Positions 1 through 8,095 of a stretch of 64,000 nucleotides of DNA are shown piece by piece; position 1 is the first letter of the stretch; every line of letters begins with the position of its first letter. Position numbers and translations under genes: made by a program. This stretch comes from Saprospira sp. CCB-QB6. Lineage in GTDB: Bacteria > Bacteroidota > Bacteroidia > Chitinophagales > Saprospiraceae. The notes beneath the pieces are model-generated. The model did not search any database. It was given only the letters and a program-made list of their open reading frames with translations, and was not told where the DNA came from. The DNA is taken from contig NZ_CP116808.1 in the NCBI RefSeq assembly GCF_028464065.1, forward strand, positions 3,067,501-3,131,500, read 5' to 3'.

Positions 1-1561
1 TCTTAGCGCCTAGGTGCTGGTCCAGATAGTGATCCTCTGCCTCAAATTGGCCCAAAAACTCCCAATCCATGGCATTTTGGCTGCGGAACAGCTGCAGTTC
101 TGTTTGGGGGGGAAGATTTTGCCATTGCCAGCTAATATCGGCCATTTGGTTATTGAGTAGTTCGGCCTCAAAATCGAGTTTTTCCTGGCTCAAAAGAGTC
201 ATTTGGCTGCAGGCATTGCCTAGGGTATCGCCCCAGATTTGGTCGATCCATTCGGGATGGTCAATAAAGGGATTTCGGTTGCCCTGTATGCCATAAACCG
301 CATTATTACGGGCCAATTCTTTATTGCTAACGGGATCATTTGCGTGCCAATTGAGCAAAAGTTGAAGTAGCCAGGGCGCAAAGGCGGTGCAAGGATCGCT
401 AGACATAGCGCAGCTGCCCGCACTACTTAAAGGTTGCCAACTGGCCCAGTCAGATTGATAGCGGCAGGCCATATAAAAATACATGCGGGCATAATCGCCT
501 TTATACTCATCGATGGGTTCAAAATAGTTGCCCCCACAAGGCAAACTGGGGCTTTCGCCGACCATAAAGCCATTGCTGCCCGTTCGGCTAGCGAGCGTAA
601 CCAAACCTGGCGGATGATTGCTTTTAGATCCGTTGAGGCTGCCATCCGAAGGCAAAATATGGTGCATATCGGTATAGGCACTATCTGTATTAGCCGTGCC
701 GCCGCCCCACCAAGACTTGGGAAAAGAGTGTTCTCTTTGGTAGCAATTGCCTTCTCCGCCTGGGCAAGAACCTTGGTCTCTATCGCTGCAGGGATCGAGT
801 TCGTACTCGCCTGTTGCATTGGGGAAATCGGTAAATACATCCCAGATAATTGTGGCATTGCCTGCATCATTTTGGCGAAGATCGGTATGTAAAATGGCAT
901 CCCAAACGTCATAGTCGCTAGAGGTGTACTCTATTTTATTTTGTTGGCGAATTAGTTGGTGTAAGTCGCTTTTAAGGGCACAACAATTTTGACTGCCATC
1001 AATAGCCGCATAATAATCGGCCAAGATGCGGATATTATCGAGCTTATAGGATTTGCTTTGGCTAGCATAACCGATGTATCGAAAGGCAAAATAGACCGTA
1101 GACCCGCTAATGTTATCTAAACTAATTGCGGGATGTCGTTGAAAAAGCGTAGAAAAGCAGCTCAAGGAATTGATATCGAGCAGGCGAAGATCAAGTGCTT
1201 GCCAAGAAGCCGCGGCAAGGTCGGCCGCACTGCCACCGCCATTATAATTGCTAGAATAAAACAGTTCTAAATTGGGCCCTTGATAATAATCATTGTAATC
1301 GAAGAGCAAAAATTCCTCTTGGTAGAGGTCCAAATTGATGGGGGGCGAAATCAGCCAATCTTCATCGTCGGCGGCCCCATAGCCATTGCAAGTAGCTTCC
1401 CCATTTTGAGCGGTCCAGATGTCGGTATCATCACTTAGACTAATTGCGGACCAGCTCCCTAAACCAGTGGCAAAATCTTCCTGATGAACAATTGTTTGTG
1501 CGCTAATTGGCCCTAAGGTCGCCAAAAAGCAAAAAAGTAATAGTGGTTTTAAGTCAAGCAT
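1..1561 (-). CDS. Secreted endonuclease I family nuclease, C-terminus cut by window edge
   Basis: The reading frame is open from an ATG at 1561 to base 1, so about 520 residues are visible and the 3' end is missing. The N-terminus is a signal peptide ending ...ISAQ. Residues about 22-170 form a beta-rich region of the MAM / choice-of-anchor type, with aromatic motifs such as DWLISPPI. The nuclease domain follows: REHSFPKSWW (His278), then a DMHHILPSDGSLNGSKSN segment and RNPFIDHPEW. These are hallmarks of the endonuclease I (EndA/NucM, beta-beta-alpha metal) family, which degrades extracellular DNA and RNA non-specifically. The sequence after the nuclease begins a further beta-domain, and a T9SS sorting domain probably follows outside the window. 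Secretion of the nuclease would suit nutrient scavenging; that role is inference. Confidence 0.9.
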   Translation of the reverse strand, partial: MLDLKPLLLFCFLATLGPISAQTIVHQEDFATGLGSWSAISLSDDTDIWTAQNGEATCNGYGAADDEDWLISPPINLDLYQEEFLLFDYNDYYQGPNLELFYSSNYNGGGSAADLAAASWQALDLRLLDINSLSCFSTLFQRHPAISLDNISGSTVYFAFRYIGYASQSKSYKLDNIRILADYYAAIDGSQNCCALKSDLHQLIRQQNKIEYTSSDYDVWDAILHTDLRQNDAGNATIIWDVFTDFPNATGEYELDPCSDRDQGSCPGGEGNCYQREHSFPKSWWGGGTANTDSAYTDMHHILPSDGSLNGSKSNHPPGLVTLASRTGSNGFMVGESPSLPCGGNYFEPIDEYKGDYARMYFYMACRYQSDWASWQPLSSAGSCAMSSDPCTAFAPWLLQLLLNWHANDPVSNKELARNNAVYGIQGNRNPFIDHPEWIDQIWGDTLGNACSQMTLLSQEKLDFEAELLNNQMADISWQWQNLPPQTELQLFRSQNAMDWEFLGQFEAEDHYLDQHLGAK

Positions 1562-1693
1562 CACGATTAAAATTAGGTGAGTGTGTTGGAATTGCTTGCC
1601 TCGGTGTTGTTTTGCTTGGCTTTCAATTTAACATTTATATTATATAGACTATGGAGTTAGTTTAGCCCAGCAGCTCTAATCTTTTGAAGATGC

Positions 1694-1838
1694 TTTGGGG
1701 CTGCCCCTCGCCTTCGGCTCAGGTCGCTCCACTTCGCCGCTCGCAGGTCTGCTCGGCCCTGCAGCCCTGCGGGCTTTGGTCTGGCGCCTGTGGCGGCCCT
1801 GCTCCGGCAGCTCAGCCTGCGGCGGCTTCGCCGCCTGT
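1694..1838 (+). repeat. Dispersed structured element, copy 1 (subfamily 3, divergent)
   Basis: The copy begins TTTGGGGCTGCCCC and ends CTCAGCC, so the end arms GGCTG and CAGCC can pair. It contains the core GCTCGCAGGTCTGCTCGGCCCT-like segment (written here with gaps: GCTCGC, then GCTCGGCCCT). It lies in the divergent gap between the endonuclease and the MORN gene and is followed by a GGCGGC/GCCGCC hairpin. The inner part is more degenerate than in other copies. Confidence 0.75.
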
Positions 1839-1925
1839 AGATCGCAGAAAATCACCCCCCAGAGAAATAAAAAACTTGCAAAAGCCAAGGAAAACCCCTA
1901 AACTGAAACACAAAAATTTAACAAG

Positions 1926-3860
1926 ATGGCAAAACAACCAAATAGACCCGCAAATTTGCCCGAAGAAGCAAAATGGGTACAGAATAAAAGCCGCTGGGAG
2001 GCTGGCCAAACCAACGAAAACGGAAAAACAATCGGCCCCTGGAAAATCTGGCGCAAAAACGGCCAGCTCTGGATGGAAATGGAGTATGATAACAATGGCC
2101 AACATATCAATACCTATCGCCGTTACCACCCAGATGGTAGCCTATCTCAAGAAGGAAGCTATAAAAATGGCAAACTAGACGGCTGGCTAACTTACTACCG
2201 TCAACGCTCTGGAAATACCAAAGAAGCCTTCCCCAGAGAGGTCTATTACCAGCAAATTGTCAAGGTGAAGCAACGCTATATCAATGGCCAAGCCCTAGGC
2301 AAACGCTATCTACTACAAAATGGCCAAGAGGTTACCAATTACCTTAGCCATAAACCCGCCTTTGTCCCTGAAGAAGCCTGCTGGAACCAAAGCGACTATG
2401 AATGGGAATTAGGAGACTATGATGCAGAGGCCAAAAAACACGGCCTCTGGAAATGGTGGCGACCCGACGCTAGCCTGGTCTGCGAAGCCAACTATGATCA
2501 TGGCGTTTTAGAGGGGCCACTCAAACGCTACCACAATGATGGCTCCGTCTCCAGAGAAGGCCAATACAAACAAGGCAAAGCTGAAGGCGTGCACCACTTT
2601 TATCGCACGAAGAATTATAGCCAGGAACGCTTCATGGGGGAGGTGGACCAAAGAGTAGAACGCTACGAAATTCACTATAAAAGCAATGGACAAGAAGACC
2701 ACCGAGCCTATTTCCTCGCCGATGAGACCCCCTGTAGCAGCAAGGGCTTCGCCTTACTAGAGGTAGAACTAGAGGATCTACTGACGCCTAGCCCCAACGA
2801 TTTTTTCCCCAACCGCTACCAAGAACTACTCGGCCGCATTTACCCAGAACTTCTAGCCCAAGACCAAACTACTGCCTTGGCTAAAATTAAAGCAAACTTT
2901 GAACAGCTCTGGGGCAAAAGCCTACCCGAAGACTTAGCCAAACTCTACGAACTCTGGTCCGCCATTGGCCAAAGAGAACTCTTCGATGGCTTATTGCTGG
3001 CCCTACCGAATAACCAAGCCCTTTTAGACCAAAAAGCAGCAGGCAAAAACCTCTTTGAAGAAGCTCTGCTCTCTATGCAACAAGAATATCCCTACGACTA
3101 TATCATAGACTGGTTCACTGGAGGTATCTGCCTAGACCTTCCCCAACAGCGACAAACAGGCCGCTACCGCTATGGCCACTATAGCTATCTCTACCAACTC
3201 TACGGAGAAGGCCAAGAACAAGGCAAAATCTATACTTACGAACATAATAATAACGGACTCTGGGGTAGCCAACTAAGCAGCGCTATGGCCCCCAATATCT
3301 CTAGCTGGCTCTTTGGACTCTCTGCTTTCTCTTTCTTCCACGAATACGAGCTACTGTCTAAAAACCAATTTGCTAGCCTATACGATGGCCCGCTCAAAGG
3401 TTGTTTTGCCCCCAAATACTATTTCATGAATCATGTGCGTATGGAGAACCGCTATCTCAATGAGAGCGATTTTAACTACCGCCCACAACCCAACCCCCTA
3501 GTCCAGCAATACAATAAGAGCCATTGGATTATTGAGTTGTTCCGCGCAGAAGGTGACCCCTCTAGCATTGCGTACAACTTCTATAGCAATCAGCCCTACA
3601 AGGCTCCAGAGCAAGCTACAGATATCCTCAGCTCAGTCCCAGAAGCGCTTTACCACCTCTGGTCGGCCTTTTGGCTCAATAGCGCAAACGCCCAACTAAC
3701 TACTTATATCGATTTGTGTAAAGCATCTCCTTCTTTGATTCTACAGGCCGCAGCCGAACTAGCCGAAGAACTACAGACTGGTCGAAAACGCCTCGGTTTT
3801 ATCATTGATGTTCCAAAGATTAAGGCCGACTTTAATGAGTATGCCGCCCAATACGTCTAA
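1926..3860 (+). CDS. MORN-repeat (YwqK-like) protein with unknown C-terminal region
   Basis: 644 residues with no signal peptide, so probably cytoplasmic. Residues about 35-95 and 168-232 contain MORN-2 style repeats: GxWKxW, then YHPDGSLSQEGSYKNGK and YHNDGSVSREGQYKQGK. These resemble the YwqK antitoxin-like family, which is often annotated near toxins, but no toxin gene is adjacent here. Residues about 320-370 (LPEDLAKLYELW) faintly resemble the start of SMI1/KNR4 (SUKH) immunity domains. The remaining 270 residues are rich in Tyr and Trp and are not recognised. The start ATG follows an A-rich stretch without a clear ribosome binding site, as is usual in Bacteroidota. A strong terminator follows 30 bp after the stop, so the gene is transcribed separately from the next one. 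Confidence 0.75.
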   Translation: MAKQPNRPANLPEEAKWVQNKSRWEAGQTNENGKTIGPWKIWRKNGQLWMEMEYDNNGQHINTYRRYHPDGSLSQEGSYKNGKLDGWLTYYRQRSGNTKEAFPREVYYQQIVKVKQRYINGQALGKRYLLQNGQEVTNYLSHKPAFVPEEACWNQSDYEWELGDYDAEAKKHGLWKWWRPDASLVCEANYDHGVLEGPLKRYHNDGSVSREGQYKQGKAEGVHHFYRTKNYSQERFMGEVDQRVERYEIHYKSNGQEDHRAYFLADETPCSSKGFALLEVELEDLLTPSPNDFFPNRYQELLGRIYPELLAQDQTTALAKIKANFEQLWGKSLPEDLAKLYELWSAIGQRELFDGLLLALPNNQALLDQKAAGKNLFEEALLSMQQEYPYDYIIDWFTGGICLDLPQQRQTGRYRYGHYSYLYQLYGEGQEQGKIYTYEHNNNGLWGSQLSSAMAPNISSWLFGLSAFSFFHEYELLSKNQFASLYDGPLKGCFAPKYYFMNHVRMENRYLNESDFNYRPQPNPLVQQYNKSHWIIELFRAEGDPSSIAYNFYSNQPYKAPEQATDILSSVPEALYHLWSAFWLNSANAQLTTYIDLCKASPSLILQAAAELAEELQTGRKRLGFIIDVPKIKADFNEYAAQYV

Positions 3861-3887
3861 GTTTTCCCCAAACCAATCTAAGAAATG

Positions 3888-3912
3888 AGCTCCCTTCGGG
3901 GAGCTTTTTTTA
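3888..3912 (+). terminator. Rho-independent terminator of the MORN gene
   Basis: A perfect 7-bp stem AGCTCCC/GGGAGCT closed by a TTCG tetraloop is followed by TTTTTTATTTT. Confidence 0.93.
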
Positions 3913-3954
3913 TTTTATCCATTCAAGTATCTCCTGATCTTAAACCACAATCCA

Positions 3955-4821
3955 ATGAAGAATCTATGCTTTTTGCTGGGCCTCGTCCTGCTCCACTCTA
4001 GCCTCTGGGCCCAAAAAGATGAACGCCCTGCGCTCATCGCCACCGTCGATAGCTTTTTTGTTTATTTGCATACTGGCGACTCGGCCCAAATGCGCTCGCT
4101 CTTAGCCCCCCAAATGGAACTACTCACGGTAGCTGGCGATAAGGTACAACGCAGTCCACTACCCGCCTTCCTGATGGCCATCGCCCGCCAACCTAGATTG
4201 CAAGAATGGGAGGAAAAACTCTGGGATTATCGCCTTCAAATAGATGGACCATTGGCTACCGTTTGGACCCCCTACAGCTTTTATCTCGATGGAAATCTCA
4301 GCCATTGTGGAGCCAACCATTTTACGCTCCGCCAAAAGGCCGATGGCCAATGGCAAATCATTAGTTTGGTGGATAGCCGCAGAAGAGAAAATTGTCTGGA
4401 GCAATCTTGGGCCGAAGAAAGCCAGGCCAAAATTGATACCCTCATGGACCAATGGCATTTGGCCGCCAAGGAAGCCGATGCCGATGGCTTTTTTGGCAAA
4501 ATGACCAAAGAAGGCATTTACATAGGGACCGATGCTAGCGAAAGATGGTATAGAGACGAATTGAGAAGCTGGGCCAAAGGCGCCTTTAAGCAAGCTCCCG
4601 CCTGGGATTTTAGCGTGAAAGAACGACATGTCCGCATCGATGAACAAGGTGGTAAAACGGCCTGGGCCGATGAACTGCTAGATACCTGGATGGGCCCCTG
4701 CCGAGCCACAGCGGTCCTTAGTTACCAAAATGGCGAATGGAAAATAGAACATTATCAGCTCTCTATGACGGTCCCCAACGAAAAAGTAAAAGCTTACCTC
4801 AAATGGCTTAAACAAAAATAG
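3955..4821 (+). CDS. Secreted protein with two NTF2-like (SnoaL) domains
   Basis: 288 residues. The signal peptide MKNLCFLLGLVLLHSSLWAQ predicts export to the periplasm or cell surface. Two similar halves follow, residues about 25-145 and 155-286. Both have the NTF2-like layout: an initial helix (ALIATVDSFFVYLHTGD; IDTLMDQWHLAAKEADADGFF), a region of the type MRSLLAPQMEL / GIYIGTDASERW, and late beta strands ending in ADGQWQIISL / QNGEWKIEHY. The second half matches the SnoaL-3 type with WxxDEL(R)SW. No catalytic residues can be assigned, and many such domains bind small ligands. The gene stands between a terminator and a dispersed repeat and is probably monocistronic. Confidence 0.75.
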   Translation: MKNLCFLLGLVLLHSSLWAQKDERPALIATVDSFFVYLHTGDSAQMRSLLAPQMELLTVAGDKVQRSPLPAFLMAIARQPRLQEWEEKLWDYRLQIDGPLATVWTPYSFYLDGNLSHCGANHFTLRQKADGQWQIISLVDSRRRENCLEQSWAEESQAKIDTLMDQWHLAAKEADADGFFGKMTKEGIYIGTDASERWYRDELRSWAKGAFKQAPAWDFSVKERHVRIDEQGGKTAWADELLDTWMGPCRATAVLSYQNGEWKIEHYQLSMTVPNEKVKAYLKWLKQK

Positions 4822-4868
4822 CTAGGGACCATTGTATAGCCTGAAGGCCTAAAGGCAGGGCCAAAAAT

Positions 4869-5007
4869 GGCCCAGCGCTGCGGAGGGGTGGCCCGAAGGG
4901 CCAGACCAAAGGCAGGCGCAGCCTGCCTGCAGGGCCGAGCAGACTTGCGAGCCCCGCAGCATAGCGGCGGCCGCCCACCCTATTAGGGGCGGCCGGGGGC
5001 CCCAAAA
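4869..5007 (-). repeat. Dispersed structured element, copy 2 (subfamily 2)
   Basis: Read on the minus strand it begins TTTTGGGGCCCCCGGCCGC and ends GCTGGGCC, so the end arms GGCCC/GGGCC pair. It has the core GCTCGCAAGTCTGCTCGG and the TGGCCCTTCGGGCCA hairpin. It lies between the NTF2-like gene and pdhC. Confidence 0.88.
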
Positions 5008-5083
5008 AAACTACACACAAATAGATAGTCTCTAACTCTAGTGGAAAGCCTAGAATAATTTTAGGACATTAGGAAAAGCTTAC

Positions 5084-5091
5084 TATCTTTG
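5084..5091 (+). promoter_or_regulatory. Candidate -7 promoter element of pdhC
   Basis: TATCTTTG matches the Bacteroidota -7 consensus TAnnTTTG and lies 68 bp before the pdhC ATG. No clear -33 TTTG is visible at the expected distance; the region there reads ATAATTTTAGG. Confidence 0.5.
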
Positions 5092-5159
5092 AGCCGAGGC
5101 CTTTGCTTCAGCAAGAATAAACAACTATTACATTAAATAAATCAATAACTGAACATCCT

Positions 5160-6413
5160 ATGGCAGAAATTGTAAGAATGCCTGCTCTCAGTGATACGAT
5201 GACAGAGGGTACTTTGGTGGCTTGGCATAAAGCAGAAGGCGAAGCTGTAGAAATCGGCGAATTGTTGGCTGAAATTGAGACGGATAAAGCCGTCATGGAG
5301 TTTCAAAGTCTTTATGAAGGAACTCTTTTGCACATTGGTGTAGAGGAAGGTAGCGCAGTACCTGTCAATCAAATTATTGCCGTAATTGGCGAGAAAGGAG
5401 AGGATGTTCAAGCCCTTTTGGCCCAAGCAAAGGCAGGCGATTCAGCCACTACCGAAGAGGCTGCTCCAGCCGAAGAAGTAGTACAAGAACTAGAAGCTCC
5501 TTTGGCTCAAAAAGAAACAATTTCTTCTGATGATAGCCGCCTAAAAGCTTCTCCCTTGGCCCGCGCAATGGCCAAAGAAGAGGGAATCGACTTGAACAAC
5601 GTACAAGGTTCTGGCGATGACGGACGCATTGTCAAAAAAGATATTTTGGCTTATATGGAAGGCCAAAAAGCTGCTCCAGTAGCCGCTACTCCCGCCCCTC
5701 AAGTGGCTGCACCTAAGGTGCCCGAGGCCAAAGGAGGCTACAAGGATGTTCCGCTAAGCCAAATGCGCAAAACGATTGCCCGCCGCCTAGGCGAAAGCAA
5801 ATTCAATGCGCCTCACTTCTACTTGACTATGGAAATTTGCATGGACAAGTTGATGGAAACTCGCCAATACATCAAAGGCATTAGCGAAACCTCTATTTCT
5901 TATAACGACTTTGTAGTGAAGGCTGCCGCTAAGGCCCTCCAACAACATCCTAGCATCAATGCCTCTTGGTTGGGCGATGCTATCCGCTACTACGACTATG
6001 TGAATATCGGAGTGGCCGTAGCTATGGATGAAGGTTTGGTGGTTCCTGTTGTCGATGCCGCTGATACGAAGTCTTTGTCTCAAATTGCAACCGAAATTCG
6101 CGAATTGGCTGGCAAAGCCCGCGATCGCCGCTTGCAGGCTCAAGAAATGCAAGGCAATACCTTTACGATCTCTAACCTAGGTATGTTTGGCATTGACGAG
6201 TTTACCGCTATCATCAATCCACCCGATGCCTGTATCTTGGCTGTGGGCCGCATCGCGCCCCGCCTTGTTATGGTAGATGGCGAAGTGAAGGAGTCGAACT
6301 TCATGAAAGTGACCCTTTCTTGCGACCACCGTGTAGTAGATGGCGCTCAAGGCGCTCGTTTCCTACAAACATTACGCGACATTCTAGAAGAGCCCATGCG
6401 TTTAATCATCTAA
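5160..6413 (+). CDS. pdhC: Pyruvate dehydrogenase complex E2, dihydrolipoamide acetyltransferase
   Basis: 417 residues. The enzyme transfers the acetyl group from lipoamide to CoA and forms the core of the pyruvate dehydrogenase complex in the cytoplasm. Residues 1-80 are a lipoyl domain with the lipoylated Lys43 in ETDKAVMEF. An Ala/Pro/Glu-rich linker follows, then an E3/E1-binding domain at about 128-166 (ASPLARAMAKEEGIDL, GSGDDGRIVKKD). The catalytic domain at about 190-417 ends with the active-site motif HRVVDG (His390, Asp394). Only one lipoyl domain is present, as is usual in Bacteroidota. The E1 and E3 genes are not nearby. A branched-chain or 2-oxoglutarate E2 is less likely given the sequence around the lipoyl lysine, but cannot be excluded by eye. 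Confidence 0.92.
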   Translation: MAEIVRMPALSDTMTEGTLVAWHKAEGEAVEIGELLAEIETDKAVMEFQSLYEGTLLHIGVEEGSAVPVNQIIAVIGEKGEDVQALLAQAKAGDSATTEEAAPAEEVVQELEAPLAQKETISSDDSRLKASPLARAMAKEEGIDLNNVQGSGDDGRIVKKDILAYMEGQKAAPVAATPAPQVAAPKVPEAKGGYKDVPLSQMRKTIARRLGESKFNAPHFYLTMEICMDKLMETRQYIKGISETSISYNDFVVKAAAKALQQHPSINASWLGDAIRYYDYVNIGVAVAMDEGLVVPVVDAADTKSLSQIATEIRELAGKARDRRLQAQEMQGNTFTISNLGMFGIDEFTAIINPPDACILAVGRIAPRLVMVDGEVKESNFMKVTLSCDHRVVDGAQGARFLQTLRDILEEPMRLII

Positions 6414-6437
6414 TCGCTTTCGCTCGATCAATATATT

Positions 6438-6475
6438 AGCCAGTTGCCTCAGAGGTAGCTGGCTTTTTTATTTTT
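6438..6475 (+). terminator. Terminator of pdhC
   Basis: The stem AGCCAG...CTGGCT is extended inward by TGCCTC/GAGGTA with one wobble pair and followed by TTTTTTATTTTT. Confidence 0.88.
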
Positions 6476-6476
6476 C

Positions 6477-6615
6477 TTTTGGGGCCCGCGGCCGAACAGG
6501 CCTTCGGCCTGCATCGGCCGCCGCTATGCTGCGCCGCTCGCTACTCGCTCGGCCCTGCAGCCCTGCGCCTGGCTTTGGTCTGGCCCTTCGGGCCACGGCT
6601 GCGCAGCGCTGGGCC
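6477..6615 (+). repeat. Dispersed structured element, copy 3 (subfamily 2)
   Basis: It begins TTTTGGGGCCCGCGGCCG and ends GCGCTGGGCC; the end arms GGCCC/GGGCC pair. It directly follows the pdhC terminator and precedes the 41-bp array by about 150 bp. A 75-residue open frame across it is not a gene. Confidence 0.88.
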
Positions 6616-6765
6616 GCTCAACGGCCTTTCTCTCTTTGGGCTCCCTGCTTCGGCCGCCAATTCTATGGTAAGAAGAGAACCCGCTTTATCATTTAGCCCC
6701 TAAGCGCCTATCCTTAAACTCTAGTAGGGGAGGCCCAGAAAAAAAATATAGGCCAAATTAGATAG

Positions 6766-7132
6766 GGCCCCAGTTAAATGTAATGATGCAGATGGCTAGG
6801 GCCTGGGGCCGGAGCTAAATGTAACGATGCAGATGCCTCTGGCCTGGGGCCGGAGCTAAATGTAACGATGCAGATGCCTCTGGCCTGGGGCCGGAGCTAA
6901 ATGTAATGATACAGATGCCTCTGGCCTGGGGCCGGAGCTAAATGTAATGATACAGATGCCTCTGGCCTGGGGCCGGAGCTAAATGTAATGATACAGATGC
7001 CTCTGGCCTGGGGCCGGAGCTAAATGTAATGATGCAGATGCCTCTGGCCTGGGGCCGGAGCTAAATGTAATGATACAGATGCCTCTGGGGAATTCCCAGA
7101 GCTAAATGTAACGATTCAGACACCTCTGGGGG
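6766..7132. repeat. Tandem array of nine 41-bp hairpin units (array 1)
   Basis: The spacing between successive TAAATGTAA motifs is 41 bp. Each unit has a hairpin CTCTGGCC-TGG-GGCCGGAG (one G-T wobble) and an AT-rich linker CTAAATGTAATGATACAGAT. In the penultimate hairpin the arms become CTCTGGGGAATTCCCAGAG, so both sides changed together. Small substitutions (taacg/taatg, gatac/gatgc) separate the units. There are no variable spacers and no cas genes, so this is not CRISPR. No open frame spans it. Confidence 0.92.
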
Positions 7133-7384
7133 TTTTCTTCGACTCGCTTGTACAAGAGGTCTGGTACTAAGGTATTGAAGGCCGCGTTTTGGATGAAAGA
7201 AGAAAAGGAAATTGGATTATAGCGCTTTTAAAGAGTTATCGGGGCCATGAGAGGGCTGCTTAAAAGCAGCTCTTTGAGGAATATCTTTATCTATAATAGT
7301 CATATTTTCAGTCGAAGGCTTATCTTCAGTAGAAGGAGGCGGAACCGCTGCCCTCAAAGCAACAGAAAAAAACTCAAAAATAGG
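7133..7384. other. Non-coding stretch before the ABC operon
   Basis: After the array there are 250 bp without a credible gene. The stretch holds a hairpin GCTGCTTAAAAGCAGC near 7255-7270 and an imperfect direct repeat (TTTTCAGTCGAAGG / TCTTCAGTAGAAGG) near 7306-7337. An in-frame upstream extension of the ABC gene to 7247 exists but reads as non-protein sequence. Confidence 0.5.
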
Positions 7385-8095
7385 ATGAAAGAAGAAATAG
7401 TAGCTCTAGCGCATATCTATAAGCGTTTTCCCTTGGGCGAGGGGGAATTCACGGCCCTAAAAGATTTGAGCCTAAGCGTCCGAGCTGGAGAGTTTTCGGG
7501 CTTAGTGGGCCCCTCTGGCTCTGGTAAAACCACTTTACTGAACATTATTGGAGGCTTAGACCAACCCACAGAAGGACAAGCCATTGTTTTGGGCCAAGAT
7601 ATAGCAACAATGACCGCTAAAGCCGCCGCTCAATTCCGAAATCTAGAGTTAGGCTTTATCTTTCAACAGTTTAACCTCTTGCCGGTCTATACCGTCTTTG
7701 AAAATGTAGAGTTTCCCTTGTTGTTGCAAAAAAAGACGAAGGCAGAACGCCAACAGAGGGTTAAAGAAGCTTTAGTTTGGTTAGGAATAGACCATCTAGC
7801 CGATAAGAAACCCGATAAGTTATCGGGCGGAGAGGGCCAAAGAGTAGCTATTGCTAGAGCTATCGTCAAACGCCCAAAGCTCATTTTAGCCGATGAACCC
7901 ACAGCGAACCTAGATGCAGCTAATGCGCATAATATTATGCGCCTCATGCGCCGTCTCAATCAGGAGCTAGGGACCAGTTTCCTTTTCTCTACCCATGATG
8001 AGAAAGTAATGGCCTATCTGGAACGCATTATTCATCTTCGAGATGGCGAAATCGAAAAAGATGAGGCCCAAACGCCCAAAACTGTAGCCGAATGA
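7385..8095 (+). CDS. ABC transporter ATP-binding protein, LolD/MacB type
   Basis: 236 residues from the ATG at 7385. This start is chosen because upstream in-frame sequence is Arg-rich and unlike the family, and because MKEEIVALAHIYKRF is the usual family N-terminus. Walker A is GPSGSGKT at 42-49, the signature is LSGGEGQR and Walker B is LILADEPT. The protein would energise two FtsX-type permeases encoded by the next genes; the stop overlaps the first permease ATG by four bases (ATGA), which indicates translational coupling. Family members extract lipoproteins from the inner membrane (LolD) or drive MacB-type export. The LolA-like gene further down favours a lipoprotein or outer-membrane trafficking role. 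Confidence 0.9.
   Translation: MKEEIVALAHIYKRFPLGEGEFTALKDLSLSVRAGEFSGLVGPSGSGKTTLLNIIGGLDQPTEGQAIVLGQDIATMTAKAAAQFRNLELGFIFQQFNLLPVYTVFENVEFPLLLQKKTKAERQQRVKEALVWLGIDHLADKKPDKLSGGEGQRVAIARAIVKRPKLILADEPTANLDAANAHNIMRLMRRLNQELGTSFLFSTHDEKVMAYLERIIHLRDGEIEKDEAQTPKTVAE

Noticed and set aside
434-892. Plus-strand open frame of 152 residues
   Set aside because: It is antisense to the endonuclease domain, which has clear family motifs on the minus strand.
6479-6703. Small plus-strand open frame
   Set aside because: It lies wholly in repeat copy 3 and encodes the Gly/Leu/Arg/Ala-rich pattern found wherever the element is translated.
6766-7132. CRISPR array
   Set aside because: Units are near-identical over the full 41 bp with no unique spacers and no cas genes nearby.
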